DNA of 64,000 bases, taken from assembly GCF_049445795.1 (NCBI RefSeq), contig NZ_JBMSDT010000005.1, positions 62,001-126,000 on the forward strand. Direction: 5' to 3'. The DNA comes from Larkinella sp049445795 (lineage in GTDB: Bacteria > Bacteroidota > Bacteroidia > Cytophagales > Spirosomataceae). Made by a program: the position numbers and the translations under genes. This document shows, one piece after another, positions 17,953 to 26,251 of the stretch; the first letter of the stretch is position 1, and each line of letters starts with the position of its first letter. Below the pieces are notes generated by a model. That model saw nothing but the letters and a program-made list of their open reading frames with translations, ran no database searches and was not told the DNA's origin.

Positions 17953-18149
17953 AAATGTTAAATCAGTACTGTACGAAGGATTTGAAAACCTTTGCTTAAA
18001 AGACAAATTGCTTTCAATAAATTTGGTTACGGTTTTTGACACGGCCTCTATTTAGGCAAGAAATGGCGGTTTTTTGTCAAGGTTTCACACACGACACCAA
18101 AGAATATTGGGGCAAAACCAATCCTTCGTACAGTACTGATTTAACATTT
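17953..18149. repeat. MITE-like element with perfect 30-base terminal inverted repeats
   Basis: Bases 17953-17982 are the exact reverse complement of 18120-18149. The 137-base interior has no convincing ORF; it contains two similar stretches (CGGTTTTTGACACGG and CGGTTTTTTGTCAAGG) and a small GCC/GGC hairpin. It fills the gap between converging genes, 11 bases after the enoyl-CoA hydratase stop and five before the NTF2-like gene's stop. No clear target-site duplication is seen. Confidence 0.75.
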
Positions 18150-18154
18150 ATCAT

Positions 18155-18616
18155 TCAATTTACGTCCGGGCAGCTTTCGCGTCGGCGAGTGTCGATGATG
18201 GTCTGGACTTTCCAGGCACCGTTTAGCTTTACCAGTGTAAAGACGTTGACGCCACAGTGGCTTTTCTGACCGTTGTAGTAGAACACGTAGGGCGTCCAGG
18301 CAATCGCCATTTCAGCGTCGATTTTGACCTCATAGGCCGAAAGCCGCTCATCGAGCGCGCCCGGTTTTTGTTTTCCGACCGACGCGACAAAACTGGGAAT
18401 CGCATCGTTTCGGACGCTGACCAGGCCCTCTTTCGTCTTGGCGACACTCTGCAACGAGGCCCCGGGGGCAAAAACCGCTTTGAAGAGCGTTGTGTCGGAC
18501 TTCCGCATCCCGTCGAATAGTTGCGTAATCGTGGCCCGAACGGCTTTTTCATCGTCCGACTGGGCGAACACGGGTAACGAAATTAGGCTGAATACGACAA
18601 GGAATGTGGTTCTCAT
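18155..18616 (-). CDS. Secreted NTF2-like (SnoaL/DUF4440-type) protein
   Basis: The 153-residue product has a signal peptide (MRTTFLVVFSLISLPVFAQS). A single NTF2-like cone-shaped domain follows, with the pattern seen in DUF4440/SnoaL proteins (AVRATITQLFDGMRKSD ... FTLVKLNGAWKVQTI). Such domains bind small molecules or act as enzymes; nothing more specific can be said. I chose the ATG at 18616 because the signal peptide starts there; the upstream extension has no conserved character. Confidence 0.78.
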   Translation of the reverse strand: MRTTFLVVFSLISLPVFAQSDDEKAVRATITQLFDGMRKSDTTLFKAVFAPGASLQSVAKTKEGLVSVRNDAIPSFVASVGKQKPGALDERLSAYEVKIDAEMAIAWTPYVFYYNGQKSHCGVNVFTLVKLNGAWKVQTIIDTRRRESCPDVN

Positions 18617-18741
18617 CAGTAATCGAATGAGGTGGAAAGGGGGCTCTATCAACGATAAATATACAATTAGGCGCTCAAACAACCTCTGTTTGCCGTTGCA
18701 AAGACAACCGCGTTTCCGGCTGATGGAAAGAGGAAGCATGA

Positions 18742-18773
18742 AAAACCGGAACCTGGTGCCAGGTTCCGGTTTT
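18742..18773 (-). terminator. Intrinsic terminator of the acc operon
   Basis: Fifteen-base perfect arms (18742-18756 and 18759-18773) end in TTTT on the minus strand, 30 bases after the accC stop. Confidence 0.85.
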
Positions 18774-18802
18774 CTGTACCCACGGGCGGTCCGTAGACAC
18801 GA

Positions 18803-20146
18803 TTAGAGCGTACTGAAATCGAAGGTTTCCAGGAACGCGGTGGTGAATTGGCCCGATTGGAATTTAGGGTCGTCCATCAACTTGATGTGGAAAGGAATCG
18901 TGGTTTTGATGCCTTCGATCACGAATTCCTGCAAGGCCCGCTTCATCCGGGTGATCACTTCCTCACGCGACTGCCCGGACACGATCACCTTGGCAATCAT
19001 CGAGTCGTAGTTCGGCGGAATGGTGTAGCCGCTGTAGACGTGGCTATCGATCCGGACACCGTGTCCACCGGGGAAATGCAGGTTTGTAATTTTGCCGGGC
19101 GATGGGCGAAAACCGTTGGCCGGGTCTTCTGCGTTGATCCGGCATTCCATTGCGTAGAGTTTGGGCGTGTAATTCTTGCCTGAAATCGGTGTTCCGGCGG
19201 CCACTTTGATTTGTTCCTTGATCAAGTCAAAATCCGTCACTTCTTCCGTGATGGGGTGTTCAACCTGAATCCGGGTGTTCATCTCCATGAAATAAAATTC
19301 GCCGTATTTGTCCACCAGGAACTCAATGGTTCCGGCTCCTTCGTACCCGATGGCCGAAGCGCCCTTGATGGCGGCTTCACCCATGCGTTCGCGCAGCTCA
19401 GAACTGATAATCGGCGAAGGCGTTTCTTCGACCAGCTTCTGGTGCCGACGCTGAATCGAACAATCCCGTTCGGACAAGTGACACACTTTTCCGTATTGAT
19501 CGCCAACGATCTGGATTTCGATGTGACGCGGTTCTTCGACGTATTTTTCCAAATACAAACCGTCGTTACCAAAAGCCGCTCCGGATTCCATTTTGGCATC
19601 GAGCCAGGCTTTCTCGAATTCGGACTCGCTTTTGATAATCCGCATCCCACGACCACCGCCCCCGGCCGTAGCTTTGATAATAACCGGGTAACCCATATCG
19701 GCAGCCAGCCGTTTGCCTTCTTCAACCGACTCCAGCAGCCCGTCGGACCCCGGAATAACCGGAACTCCGGCAGCTTTCATGGTGGCTTTGGCCGTCGCCT
19801 TGTCTCCCATCGCATTGATCTGCTCGGCGGTGGCTCCAATGAACTTGATGCCGTAATCGGCACATATTTGCGAGAATTCGGCGTTTTCCGACAAAAAACC
19901 GTAGCCGGGATGAATGGCGTCGGCGCTGGTTACTTCGGCGGCCGAAATGATATTGGGAATATTTAAATACGACTGGCGGCTTGGCGGAGGACCAATGCAA
20001 ACAGCTTCGTCGGCAAACCGCACATGCAGGCTGTCGCGGTCGGCGGTCGAGTACACCGCCACTGTCTTGATGCCCATCTCGCGACACGTCCGGATGATCC
20101 GCAACGCAATTTCGCCCCGATTGGCGATGAGTATTTTCTTAAACAT
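18803..20146 (-). CDS. accC: Acetyl-CoA carboxylase biotin carboxylase subunit AccC
   Basis: AccC carboxylates the biotin on AccB with ATP and bicarbonate. The 447-residue protein starts with the biotin-carboxylase N-domain FKKILIANRGEIALRIIR. The ATP-grasp glycine loop is KATAGGGGRGMRI, and the catalytic region MEMNTRIQVEHPITEEVTD carries the metal-binding Glu and the Arg. It is the last gene of the minus-strand lipid operon, 108 bases after accB, with inverted repeat E in the gap. Confidence 0.97.
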   Translation of the reverse strand: MFKKILIANRGEIALRIIRTCREMGIKTVAVYSTADRDSLHVRFADEAVCIGPPPSRQSYLNIPNIISAAEVTSADAIHPGYGFLSENAEFSQICADYGIKFIGATAEQINAMGDKATAKATMKAAGVPVIPGSDGLLESVEEGKRLAADMGYPVIIKATAGGGGRGMRIIKSESEFEKAWLDAKMESGAAFGNDGLYLEKYVEEPRHIEIQIVGDQYGKVCHLSERDCSIQRRHQKLVEETPSPIISSELRERMGEAAIKGASAIGYEGAGTIEFLVDKYGEFYFMEMNTRIQVEHPITEEVTDFDLIKEQIKVAAGTPISGKNYTPKLYAMECRINAEDPANGFRPSPGKITNLHFPGGHGVRIDSHVYSGYTIPPNYDSMIAKVIVSGQSREEVITRMKRALQEFVIEGIKTTIPFHIKLMDDPKFQSGQFTTAFLETFDFSTL

Positions 20147-20159
20147 ATTTTTTGAATGA

Positions 20160-20252
20160 GTGAATGAGTGAATGAGCGAATGAGTGAATTGTTTCGCAGA
20201 AAATAGGACAGCTAGCGGAGCAATTCACTCATTCACTTATTCACTCATTCAC
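20160..20252. repeat. Long intergenic inverted repeat E (GAATGAGT units), accB-accC
   Basis: Arms 20160-20191 and 20221-20252 (32 bases) pair with two mismatched positions around a 29-base loop. The left side is a near-perfect octamer array (TGAATGAG) that continues outward to 20153. The right arm ends three bases from the accB stop codon. It is inside an operon. Confidence 0.9.
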
Positions 20253-20254
20253 CA

Positions 20255-20722
20255 TTAAACAGGTTCGACAAGGAACAGGGGCTGGTCGTATTCGACCGGG
20301 GTGGCATTTTCGACCAGAACTTTGACGATCCGGCCCGAAATTTCCGATTCGATTTCGTTGAACAGCTTCATGGCTTCGATAATGCAGACGGTTTTACCCG
20401 GTTTTACTTCGTCGCCAATTTCAACGAATGCATCGGTATCTGGACCCGACGAGCGGTAGAATGTCCCGATCATCGGGGATTTGATCGTCTGGTAGTTCGA
20501 CGTATCGGCTTTGGGAGCGGGCGTCGGAGCGGCTGCGGGCGTGGCTGGAGCGACTGGTGCCACCGGCTGAACGACCACCTGCGGAGCCGCCTGAGTGGCA
20601 ACTGCCGGAGCCTGACCATACCGTTTGACGGCCAGTTTCAATTCGTTGGTCTCAATGCTGACTTCATCCAGACCCGACTGGGCGATAAAATCGATGAGTT
20701 TCTGAATGTCTTTCGTATCCAT
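20255..20722 (-). CDS. accB: Acetyl-CoA carboxylase biotin carboxyl carrier protein AccB
   Basis: The 155-residue protein has an N-terminal helical segment (DIQKLIDFIAQSGLDEVSIE), a flexible Ala/Pro/Val-rich linker (about residues 38-72) and a C-terminal biotinyl domain. The biotinylation site is EAMKLFNEI with Lys119. It carries the carboxybiotin between AccC and AccAD. It lies upstream of accC and downstream of efp, the common Bacteroidota order. Confidence 0.96.
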   Translation of the reverse strand: MDTKDIQKLIDFIAQSGLDEVSIETNELKLAVKRYGQAPAVATQAAPQVVVQPVAPVAPATPAAAPTPAPKADTSNYQTIKSPMIGTFYRSSGPDTDAFVEIGDEVKPGKTVCIIEAMKLFNEIESEISGRIVKVLVENATPVEYDQPLFLVEPV

Positions 20723-20735
20723 GTTTTTCTGAATG

Positions 20736-20803
20736 ATGAATGATTAATTATGAATGATGAATGGGATAACCCAAACAATCATCATTCATAATTAATCATT
20801 CAT
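20736..20803. repeat. Long intergenic inverted repeat F (GAATGAT units), efp-accB
   Basis: The 25-base arms 20736-20760 and 20779-20803 are perfectly complementary. The 18-base loop contains a nested TGGG/CCCA pair. The units are variants of ATGAATGATTAATT. It lies 13 bases after the efp stop in the direction of transcription, inside the operon. Confidence 0.9.
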
Positions 20804-20816
20804 AATTTCTAAAAAT

Positions 20817-21380
20817 CTATTTTACTCGTTCAACGTAATCGTACGTACGGGTATCGACCCGGATTTTATCGCCTTGTTCGATAAACAGCGGCACCATGAT
20901 GGTCGCGCCGGTTTCGACCTCTACTTTCTTTTTCGGGCTGTTGGCTGTATCGCCCCGGATGCCGGGTTCGGCGTAGGTCACTTCCAGTTCGACGAAAGGC
21001 GGTAATTCACAGGTCAGCGGTGTTTCGCTTTCGGCGTTGATCAGGATCTCGACTTCCTGGCCTTCTTTCATCAGATCAGCACCTTCCACAATTTTGTCGG
21101 TGAGGTTGATCTGGTCGAAGCTTTCGTTGTCCATGAAGTTATATCCGGCTTCGTCTTTGTAAAGGTACTGAAACTTCCGGCGCTCTACCCGGACCGGATA
21201 TATCGTTACTCCGGCGTTGAAGGTGTTGTCAAGCACTTTGCCGGATGTCAGGCTTTTGAGCTTCGTCCGAACGAAAGCGCCCCCTTTGCCGGGTTTAACG
21301 TGTTGAAATTCGGTAACTTGGAACAGGTCGTTGTTGAAGTTGATGACGAGCCCGTTACGCAGGTCTGCGGTCGTTGCCAT
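20817..21380 (-). CDS. efp: Elongation factor P
   Basis: EF-P relieves ribosome stalling at polyproline stretches. The 187-residue protein has three beta-barrel domains. The tRNA-mimicking loop of domain I reads HVKPGKGGAFVRTK with Lys32 at the tip, the lysine-type loop that may carry a modification. The C-terminus has the signature VEVETGATIMVPLFIEQGDKIRVD. It is embedded in the fatty-acid operon between fabH and accB. Confidence 0.97.
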   Translation of the reverse strand: MATTADLRNGLVINFNNDLFQVTEFQHVKPGKGGAFVRTKLKSLTSGKVLDNTFNAGVTIYPVRVERRKFQYLYKDEAGYNFMDNESFDQINLTDKIVEGADLMKEGQEVEILINAESETPLTCELPPFVELEVTYAEPGIRGDTANSPKKKVEVETGATIMVPLFIEQGDKIRVDTRTYDYVERVK

Positions 21381-21419
21381 GTTTTTGAACTATGATTACA
21401 CTGATTTTAATGATTAACC

Positions 21420-21483
21420 TGAACCCTGATTACACGGATTTTTAAATCACAGTTAATCCTTCAATCCGTGTAATCAGGGTTCA
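21420..21483. repeat. Long intergenic inverted repeat G (GATTACACGGATT type), fabH-efp
   Basis: The 21-base arms 21420-21440 and 21463-21483 are perfectly complementary. The arm TGAACCCTGATTACACGG differs at only two positions from the arm at 57741. A degenerate further copy (GATTACACTGATTTTAATGA) flanks it at about 21394. The right arm ends five bases from the fabH stop. Confidence 0.9.
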
Positions 21484-21488
21484 GACAA

Positions 21489-22475
21489 TCAAATTGCCCA
21501 TTTAAGATAAACCGCTCCCCAAGTGAATCCGCCCCCGAAAGCGGCCAGAATCAGGTTGTCACCTTTTTTCAACACCGGTTCGTAGTCGAACAGGCAGAGC
21601 GGGATCGTAGCTGCGGTGGTATTTCCGTACTTATGAATATTGAGCATCACCCGGTCCATGCCAAGGCCCATGCGGTTGGCAGTGGCTTCAATGATGCGTT
21701 TGTTGGCCTGGTGCGGTACAAGCCAGGCGACATCGCTACCCGTCAGATGGTTACGCTCCATGATTTCGGCGGAAACGTCGGCCATGTTTTTAACCGCAAA
21801 CTTGAAAACTGACGGCCCGTCCTGGTACACATAGTGCCAGCGTTTGTCGATGGTTTCATGCGTGGGCGGATACCGGCTACCACCGGCTTTCTGCACCAGG
21901 TGATTCTGCCCGGCCCCATCGGAACGAATGATTGAATCATAAATGCCGTTCCCCTCCGTATTGGCTTCCAGCAAAACCGCCCCGGCTCCGTCGCCGAACA
22001 AAACGCAGGTTGTCCGGTCGGTGTAGTCGACAATGGCCGACATTTTATCCGCGCCCACCACCACGACTTTCTTGTACTTTCCGGTTTCGATAAACTGCGA
22101 GCCAATCGTCAGCGCATACAAAAAGCCCGAACAGGCCGCCTGTATGTCAAAACTCCCGACAGCCCGAATGCCGGTCATGTCGCAGATCAGGTTCGCTGTC
22201 GACGGAAACACGTAATCGGGCGTTGTGGTGGCACAAATCAGCAACTCGACTTCCTCCGGCGCGGTCCCGGTTTTGGTCAGCAATCCTTCAACCGCTTTGG
22301 CGGCCATATGGGACGTGCCCAAGCCCTCACCTTTCAGAATATGCCGTTCTTTAATACCGGTGCGGCTGGTGATCCATTCGTCACTGGTATCCACCATTTT
22401 TTCCAACTCTGCATTGGTCAGGATGTAGTCCGGTACGTAGCCGTATACGCCTGTAATTGCCGCTTTACTGTTCAT
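21489..22475 (-). CDS. fabH: Beta-ketoacyl-ACP synthase III FabH
   Basis: FabH condenses acetyl-CoA or a branched primer with malonyl-ACP to start fatty acid synthesis. The 328-residue thiolase-fold enzyme has the complete catalytic triad: Cys115 (QAACSGFLYAL), His255 (PHQANKRIIE) and Asn285 (KYGNTTAATIP). The start used is the ATG at 22475 (MNSKAAITGVYGYVP), which matches the family; the frame continues upstream into the spacer without conservation. It follows plsX, the standard arrangement. Confidence 0.96.
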   Translation of the reverse strand: MNSKAAITGVYGYVPDYILTNAELEKMVDTSDEWITSRTGIKERHILKGEGLGTSHMAAKAVEGLLTKTGTAPEEVELLICATTTPDYVFPSTANLICDMTGIRAVGSFDIQAACSGFLYALTIGSQFIETGKYKKVVVVGADKMSAIVDYTDRTTCVLFGDGAGAVLLEANTEGNGIYDSIIRSDGAGQNHLVQKAGGSRYPPTHETIDKRWHYVYQDGPSVFKFAVKNMADVSAEIMERNHLTGSDVAWLVPHQANKRIIEATANRMGLGMDRVMLNIHKYGNTTAATIPLCLFDYEPVLKKGDNLILAAFGGGFTWGAVYLKWAI

Positions 22476-22500
22476 ACTCGGGGGTACAATCAATTTGGAA

Positions 22501-22593
22501 AGATAAAAGAGAATAGATGAAAGACAATAGAGCCGCCGGGAGCTAAAATCCATGTGCCGGTGTCGTTGATCTTTTGTCTCATGTCTTTTATCT
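22501..22593. repeat. Degenerate intergenic inverted repeat H, plsX-fabH
   Basis: AGATAAAAGA at 22501-22510 is the exact complement of TCTTTTATCT at 22584-22593, and interrupted pairing continues inward (AAAGA, CAA and CCGG blocks). The arms are purine-rich AGAC/AGAT units. It looks like a decayed member of the same class and starts 11 bases after the plsX stop. Confidence 0.6.
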
Positions 22594-22604
22594 AGGGTCT
22601 GATT

Positions 22605-23543
22605 TCAACTTAAAGCCTGTGCAATTTTGGTATAGGCACCGGATTCAACCTGTTTTTTCGCCAGACTAAGCATATTTTTAATCGCTAAGGGCGATGAAAT
22701 TCCGTGGGCAATGATCACGTTCCCGTTCACCCCGACAATCGGGCTGCCGCCCACGGATTCGTAATTGGTTTTGTCGATAAACTCGTGTTGTAAACCCAGG
22801 CCCTTGGTAATTTCGTACAGCGATTCCCCCATTTTGAACAGGATATTGCCCGTAAACCCATCGGTCACGATGACGTCGGCTTTATCGCGGAAGAAGTCGC
22901 CCCCTTCCATATTGCCGACAAAGTTAATTTTTCGGCTGTTCAGGAGCAATTGATAGGCTGCCTGTGCTACCAGCGAACCTTTCTGTTCTTCTTCCCCGAT
23001 GTTCATCAGGGCAACGCGGGGTTTGTCGATTCCAAACGTATATTGGGCATAAATGGAGCCAATTTCGCCGAATTGTAGCAGCATTTCGGGCTTACAGTCG
23101 GCGTTGGCACCAATGTCGACAATAACGGCAAAACCGCCACTTAACTGGGGCACAAAACCGGCAATGGCGGGCCGCATCACGCCTTCGATGGCTTTGATGC
23201 TGAACAGCGCCCCGACGTGCATGGCTCCGGTGTTGCCGGCACTGCAGAATGCGTCGACGAGCTTGTCGCGTAAAAGTTTAAACCCAACTCCGATGCTGGA
23301 ATTGGGTTTCTGCGAGAGCGCCTTGGTGGGGTGCTCGCCCATTTCGATCACATCTTCCGCATGGACAATTTCCAGACCAGAACCTGCGTAGTTGTATTTC
23401 TGAAGAAGGGTTTCAATTACCGGCTGTTTACCCACCAATACGATGGTAACGTCACTGGGTAATTCTCTGGTGGCCATTACCACTCCTTCCACAATGGCTT
23501 CCGGAGCAAAATCGCCACCCATAGCATCGACTGCGATTCTCAT
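22605..23543 (-). CDS. plsX: Phosphate acyltransferase PlsX
   Basis: PlsX converts acyl-ACP to acyl-phosphate for phospholipid synthesis. The 312-residue protein has the family start MRIAVDAMGGDFAPEAIVEG and the motif EMGEHPTKALSQKPNSSIGV. A GNTGAMHVGALF segment and the C-terminal GVNGNVIIAHG also match PlsX. It is a soluble, membrane-associated enzyme. It sits between rpmF and fabH as in many bacteria. Confidence 0.97.
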   Translation of the reverse strand: MRIAVDAMGGDFAPEAIVEGVVMATRELPSDVTIVLVGKQPVIETLLQKYNYAGSGLEIVHAEDVIEMGEHPTKALSQKPNSSIGVGFKLLRDKLVDAFCSAGNTGAMHVGALFSIKAIEGVMRPAIAGFVPQLSGGFAVIVDIGANADCKPEMLLQFGEIGSIYAQYTFGIDKPRVALMNIGEEEQKGSLVAQAAYQLLLNSRKINFVGNMEGGDFFRDKADVIVTDGFTGNILFKMGESLYEITKGLGLQHEFIDKTNYESVGGSPIVGVNGNVIIAHGISSPLAIKNMLSLAKKQVESGAYTKIAQALS

Positions 23544-23611
23544 TGAACCAGGGTTGGGTACGCTGAATTGGTAAACGAACGTGTAAAAATACTAGTTGCC
23601 CGCCAATAAAA

Positions 23612-23654
23612 AAGTATTTCACGTTCATCCGGTCCAGATTCCTGTGAAATACTT
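23612..23654. repeat. Short inverted repeat between rpmF and plsX
   Basis: AAGTATTTCAC (23612-23622) and GTGAAATACTT (23644-23654) are perfect 11-base arms around a 21-base loop. It could be a regulatory hairpin in the plsX leader. Confidence 0.5.
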
Positions 23655-23693
23655 GATGCCCCAACCTGCTGAAAGCGGTTTTCAAAAATCCAG

Positions 23694-23720
23694 AAAAAGC
23701 CCCTTCAGGGGTTGGGGGCT
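23694..23720 (-). terminator. Terminator-like hairpin after rpmF
   Basis: On the minus strand AGCCCC pairs with GGGGCT around a CAACCCCTGAA-type loop, followed by TTTTT, six bases after the rpmF stop. It could end or attenuate transcription before plsX. Confidence 0.65.
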
Positions 23721-23726
23721 GATGTC

Positions 23727-23921
23727 TTAGGCGGTCGGTGCGTAGTTCTCGATAACGACCTTGCCTTTGTAATACAAATTGCCTTCGAATACGTGGGCTT
23801 TGTGCCGAACGTGAATTTCGCCCGTCGTGGCGTCGAAGGACAGGGCTTTCGCGGTCAGTTTATCGTGCGTTCTACGCTTGTCCCGCCGGGTGCTTGAATG
23901 TCTGCGCTTGGGATGTGCCAT
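23727..23921 (-). CDS. rpmF: 50S ribosomal protein L32
   Basis: The 64-residue basic protein starts MAHPKRRHSSTRRDKRRTH, the L32 signature. It contains no cysteine, so it is the zinc-independent form in which the usual C-terminal four-Cys zinc ribbon is replaced by RHKAHVFEGNLYYKGKVV. It lies between the DUF177 gene and plsX, a conserved bacterial arrangement. Confidence 0.96.
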   Translation of the reverse strand: MAHPKRRHSSTRRDKRRTHDKLTAKALSFDATTGEIHVRHKAHVFEGNLYYKGKVVIENYAPTA

Positions 23922-23995
23922 AACTTTAGTTAGTCAATTGTCAGTCGGTCCGTTCTTCCGCAGCCCAAACCGGCGCAGAAGCACGAACAAGAGTA

Positions 23996-24541
23996 TTAAT
24001 TATTAGTCAGTTTTCGTAATAAATCCCAGCGGGGATCAATCGGCGGTTCGCCTTCCTCCGCATCCGGTTCCGACGGCTCCGAGCGGTATACCACTTTGCC
24101 TTCCTGATCGTCGCTTTCCCCGGCTTCCTCATCCCGGAAACGCGGGTGCAGCTTCTTCATCGGCAACGATAACACAATGAAATCGAAGAGGTAACGCGCC
24201 ACATTGATCTGCTGTGTATCCCACTGAATCAGCTCGATTTCATCGGTCAGTTCTTCGGTCCGGTCGGCGTATTTCAGAAACAACTGCTCCCGAATGTCGA
24301 ACGGTTCGTCGAAAAGTTCCAGACTGCGGTCGCAGGTCAATTCCACCGTTCCCCGGATGTGGAAATTCAGTTGAATCATCGACGACGATTTGGTCAACAC
24401 CAACTGCGTCTTGAATGATCCGCGCTGAATCAAATCCTGCTCCATGGCCTCGAAAAACGCGTCGCCCGATTCGAAATCAAATTCGTACGATTTGTTCTCC
24501 AGACTACTGATGGTGATCGTGTATTTCTGCAACTCCTTCAC
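23996..24541 (-). CDS. DUF177 (YceD-like) protein
   Basis: The 181-residue protein belongs to DUF177/YceD, almost always encoded next to rpmF and implicated in 23S rRNA accumulation in bacteria and plants. The family's core has a single conserved cysteine region here (GTVELTCDRSLELF), then LKYADRTEELTDEIELI and an acidic tail (PEDA/EEGE-rich). An ATG at 24589 lies in frame, but a consensus TAACTTTG element falls between it and the conserved start, so I use the GTG at 24541, giving VKELQKYTITISSLENK. The upstream choice cannot be excluded. Confidence 0.85.
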   Translation of the reverse strand: MKELQKYTITISSLENKSYEFDFESGDAFFEAMEQDLIQRGSFKTQLVLTKSSSMIQLNFHIRGTVELTCDRSLELFDEPFDIREQLFLKYADRTEELTDEIELIQWDTQQINVARYLFDFIVLSLPMKKLHPRFRDEEAGESDDQEGKVVYRSEPSEPDAEEGEPPIDPRWDLLRKLTNN

Positions 24542-24562
24542 AACCGTCTCAAAAATAGTCCG

Positions 24563-24570
24563 CAAAGTTA
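24563..24570 (-). promoter_or_regulatory. -7 promoter element of the DUF177-rpmF-plsX-fabH-efp-acc operon
   Basis: TAACTTTG (minus strand, 24570 to 24563) fits TAnnTTTG. Transcription would begin at about 24556, 15 bases before the GTG at 24541. This makes the ATG at 24589 an unlikely start. Confidence 0.6.
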
Positions 24571-24607
24571 CGAACTTTTTCTGAACCATGAAAGATTAGT
24601 CCGTAAT

Positions 24608-26158
24608 TTACAGTGACTTTGTCAGTAAAGAACCCTCCGACCGGCGGTAGAGAACGTAGCGCTCCAGCGGAACAGACACGGGTCGGTACCCGGCCCGCCG
24701 AAGCTCCTCCTCCTGCGCGACCCGGCAAACCGAATCGGTCAGGAAATAAGCCGGTTTTTGCGCCAGCGTGGTCATTTCGAGCCGGTTGTAGCGCTGAATG
24801 TAAGAATGTAGCAGCACACTCGCCATCATGTCGGGGCAAACGCCCAGCTTCGTGTCGGGCGGCACCACGGTGCCAATCCGGTAAACATCGCTCAAAATGG
24901 TCCGGTAACTGTGGTAGGGCGTTCCGGCAATTCGAATTCCGTAGAAAACCGTTGCCAGACAAGCCAGCCCGCCGAGTGCTGTCATGGTCTTCAACGCCGG
25001 TTTGGCAAGTGACCACGACAACAACAGCTTGGCCAACGACGGCCCCAGCCAGGCCGCCAGACCCAGCGCCATATACGGCAGTGCAATCACGACGTAGTAA
25101 TCAATTTGCTTCGTCGTGACCATCATCGGCAGCGTTGTCGCTAGTCCCAAGCCAACATAAAACCAACTTGCTTTCGACAGCGATTGAACCGAAACTGATC
25201 CATTCCGCCAAAACCGGTTGAGCAACCAGACAAGGCCGATCAAGCCGAGCGAAGGAGCGATGTTTTTCAGCAACACCTGAACGATGTAGGTCCGGCCCAG
25301 CGGCCCGGCCGTGTCGGCAAACACTTCGCGCTTGCCGCTCAAAGCCGCCATTACCTGCTGGTTGAAGTATGCTTGCAGGAAAATCCGGGCCGGATCGTAC
25401 AGCAGCAGCAGGGCCAGCAACCCGCCAAAACCGCCTGCCAGCACGAGCGTCCAACCAACTGCTTTTCCAACTTTTAACGGGCGGTCATACGCCAGGGTAT
25501 ACAGGCCAGGCACCGCCAGAACATGCAGACTCACTGGCCCTTTCGTCAGGAAAGCCGCCAGCAACGCTAACACCGCCAGAACAGCCGGGAGCAGCGGGCG
25601 GTTGGGATTTTGCCAGCCCGCTATTGTATATTTGACGGTCAGGAGGCAAAACAAACTCATCGTGACATCCAGATAATTCTGTTCGTAGGTCCATTCCGTC
25701 AGCGGGCAGGTAAACAGCAGCAAAACCGGCAACCACTCCCAACGGTGCAGCGGATGGGTGGCCGGAACAGCCTGCCGCCACAGTTGCACCATCAGGACAA
25801 TGATGAGCGCAAAGACGACGAAGCAATACACCCGTTCGGTCGCATAACTGTCGCCGAGGAGCCGGAAAAACCACGATTGCAGGTAAAACAGCAGCGGGGG
25901 GTGTTCGTAAAACGTTTCCGTATGGTTGTAGGGCAACCAGAACGAACTGGCAAAAACCGGCGACCAGAATGAACCTTTACCAATTGCCATGTTCCGGGCA
26001 ATGGCTGCGTAGGTCAGTCCATCGGCCCACATGCCTTCGCGTAGCAGCCGCCGGAACAGAACAAAAGCGCCCCAGGCCAGGGTGAAAAGCCAGCCGATCC
26101 GACGATAAGGAGCTAGTGGTGTCATTAATCCAGCAGAAAGAGACGGTAGGGGACGCAT
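24608..26158 (-). CDS. ArnT/PMT-like membrane glycosyltransferase (GT39/GT83 type)
   Basis: The 516-residue polytopic protein has about ten to twelve hydrophobic helices and the hallmark first periplasmic loop of lipid-phosphate-sugar-dependent transferases: an acidic WADGLTYAAIARNM region and TFYEHPPLLFYLQSWFF. These enzymes move a sugar from a polyprenyl-phosphate donor to a lipid or protein on the periplasmic side. The soluble C-terminal part (about 420-516) is not recognised. An alternative start is the ATG at 26125. The stop lies only 18 bases before the in-frame ATG of the DUF177 frame. It is divergent from a PAP2 phosphatase, a typical partner for recycling lipid phosphates. Confidence 0.8.
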   Translation of the reverse strand: MRPLPSLSAGLMTPLAPYRRIGWLFTLAWGAFVLFRRLLREGMWADGLTYAAIARNMAIGKGSFWSPVFASSFWLPYNHTETFYEHPPLLFYLQSWFFRLLGDSYATERVYCFVVFALIIVLMVQLWRQAVPATHPLHRWEWLPVLLLFTCPLTEWTYEQNYLDVTMSLFCLLTVKYTIAGWQNPNRPLLPAVLAVLALLAAFLTKGPVSLHVLAVPGLYTLAYDRPLKVGKAVGWTLVLAGGFGGLLALLLLYDPARIFLQAYFNQQVMAALSGKREVFADTAGPLGRTYIVQVLLKNIAPSLGLIGLVWLLNRFWRNGSVSVQSLSKASWFYVGLGLATTLPMMVTTKQIDYYVVIALPYMALGLAAWLGPSLAKLLLSWSLAKPALKTMTALGGLACLATVFYGIRIAGTPYHSYRTILSDVYRIGTVVPPDTKLGVCPDMMASVLLHSYIQRYNRLEMTTLAQKPAYFLTDSVCRVAQEEELRRAGYRPVSVPLERYVLYRRSEGSLLTKSL

Positions 26159-26251
26159 ACCACGAGAAAGAATAAAAACAATGCCAAGTTACCGACTTAC
26201 TAAATTTTTTCACACTATGTTATCGTATATAGGCCTTAATTACAGTTTCGT

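Noticed and set aside
18036..18269. A 77-codon frame across the MITE-like element
   Set aside because: It begins inside the element, crosses the right arm and enters the 3' end of the NTF2-like gene; no protein character.
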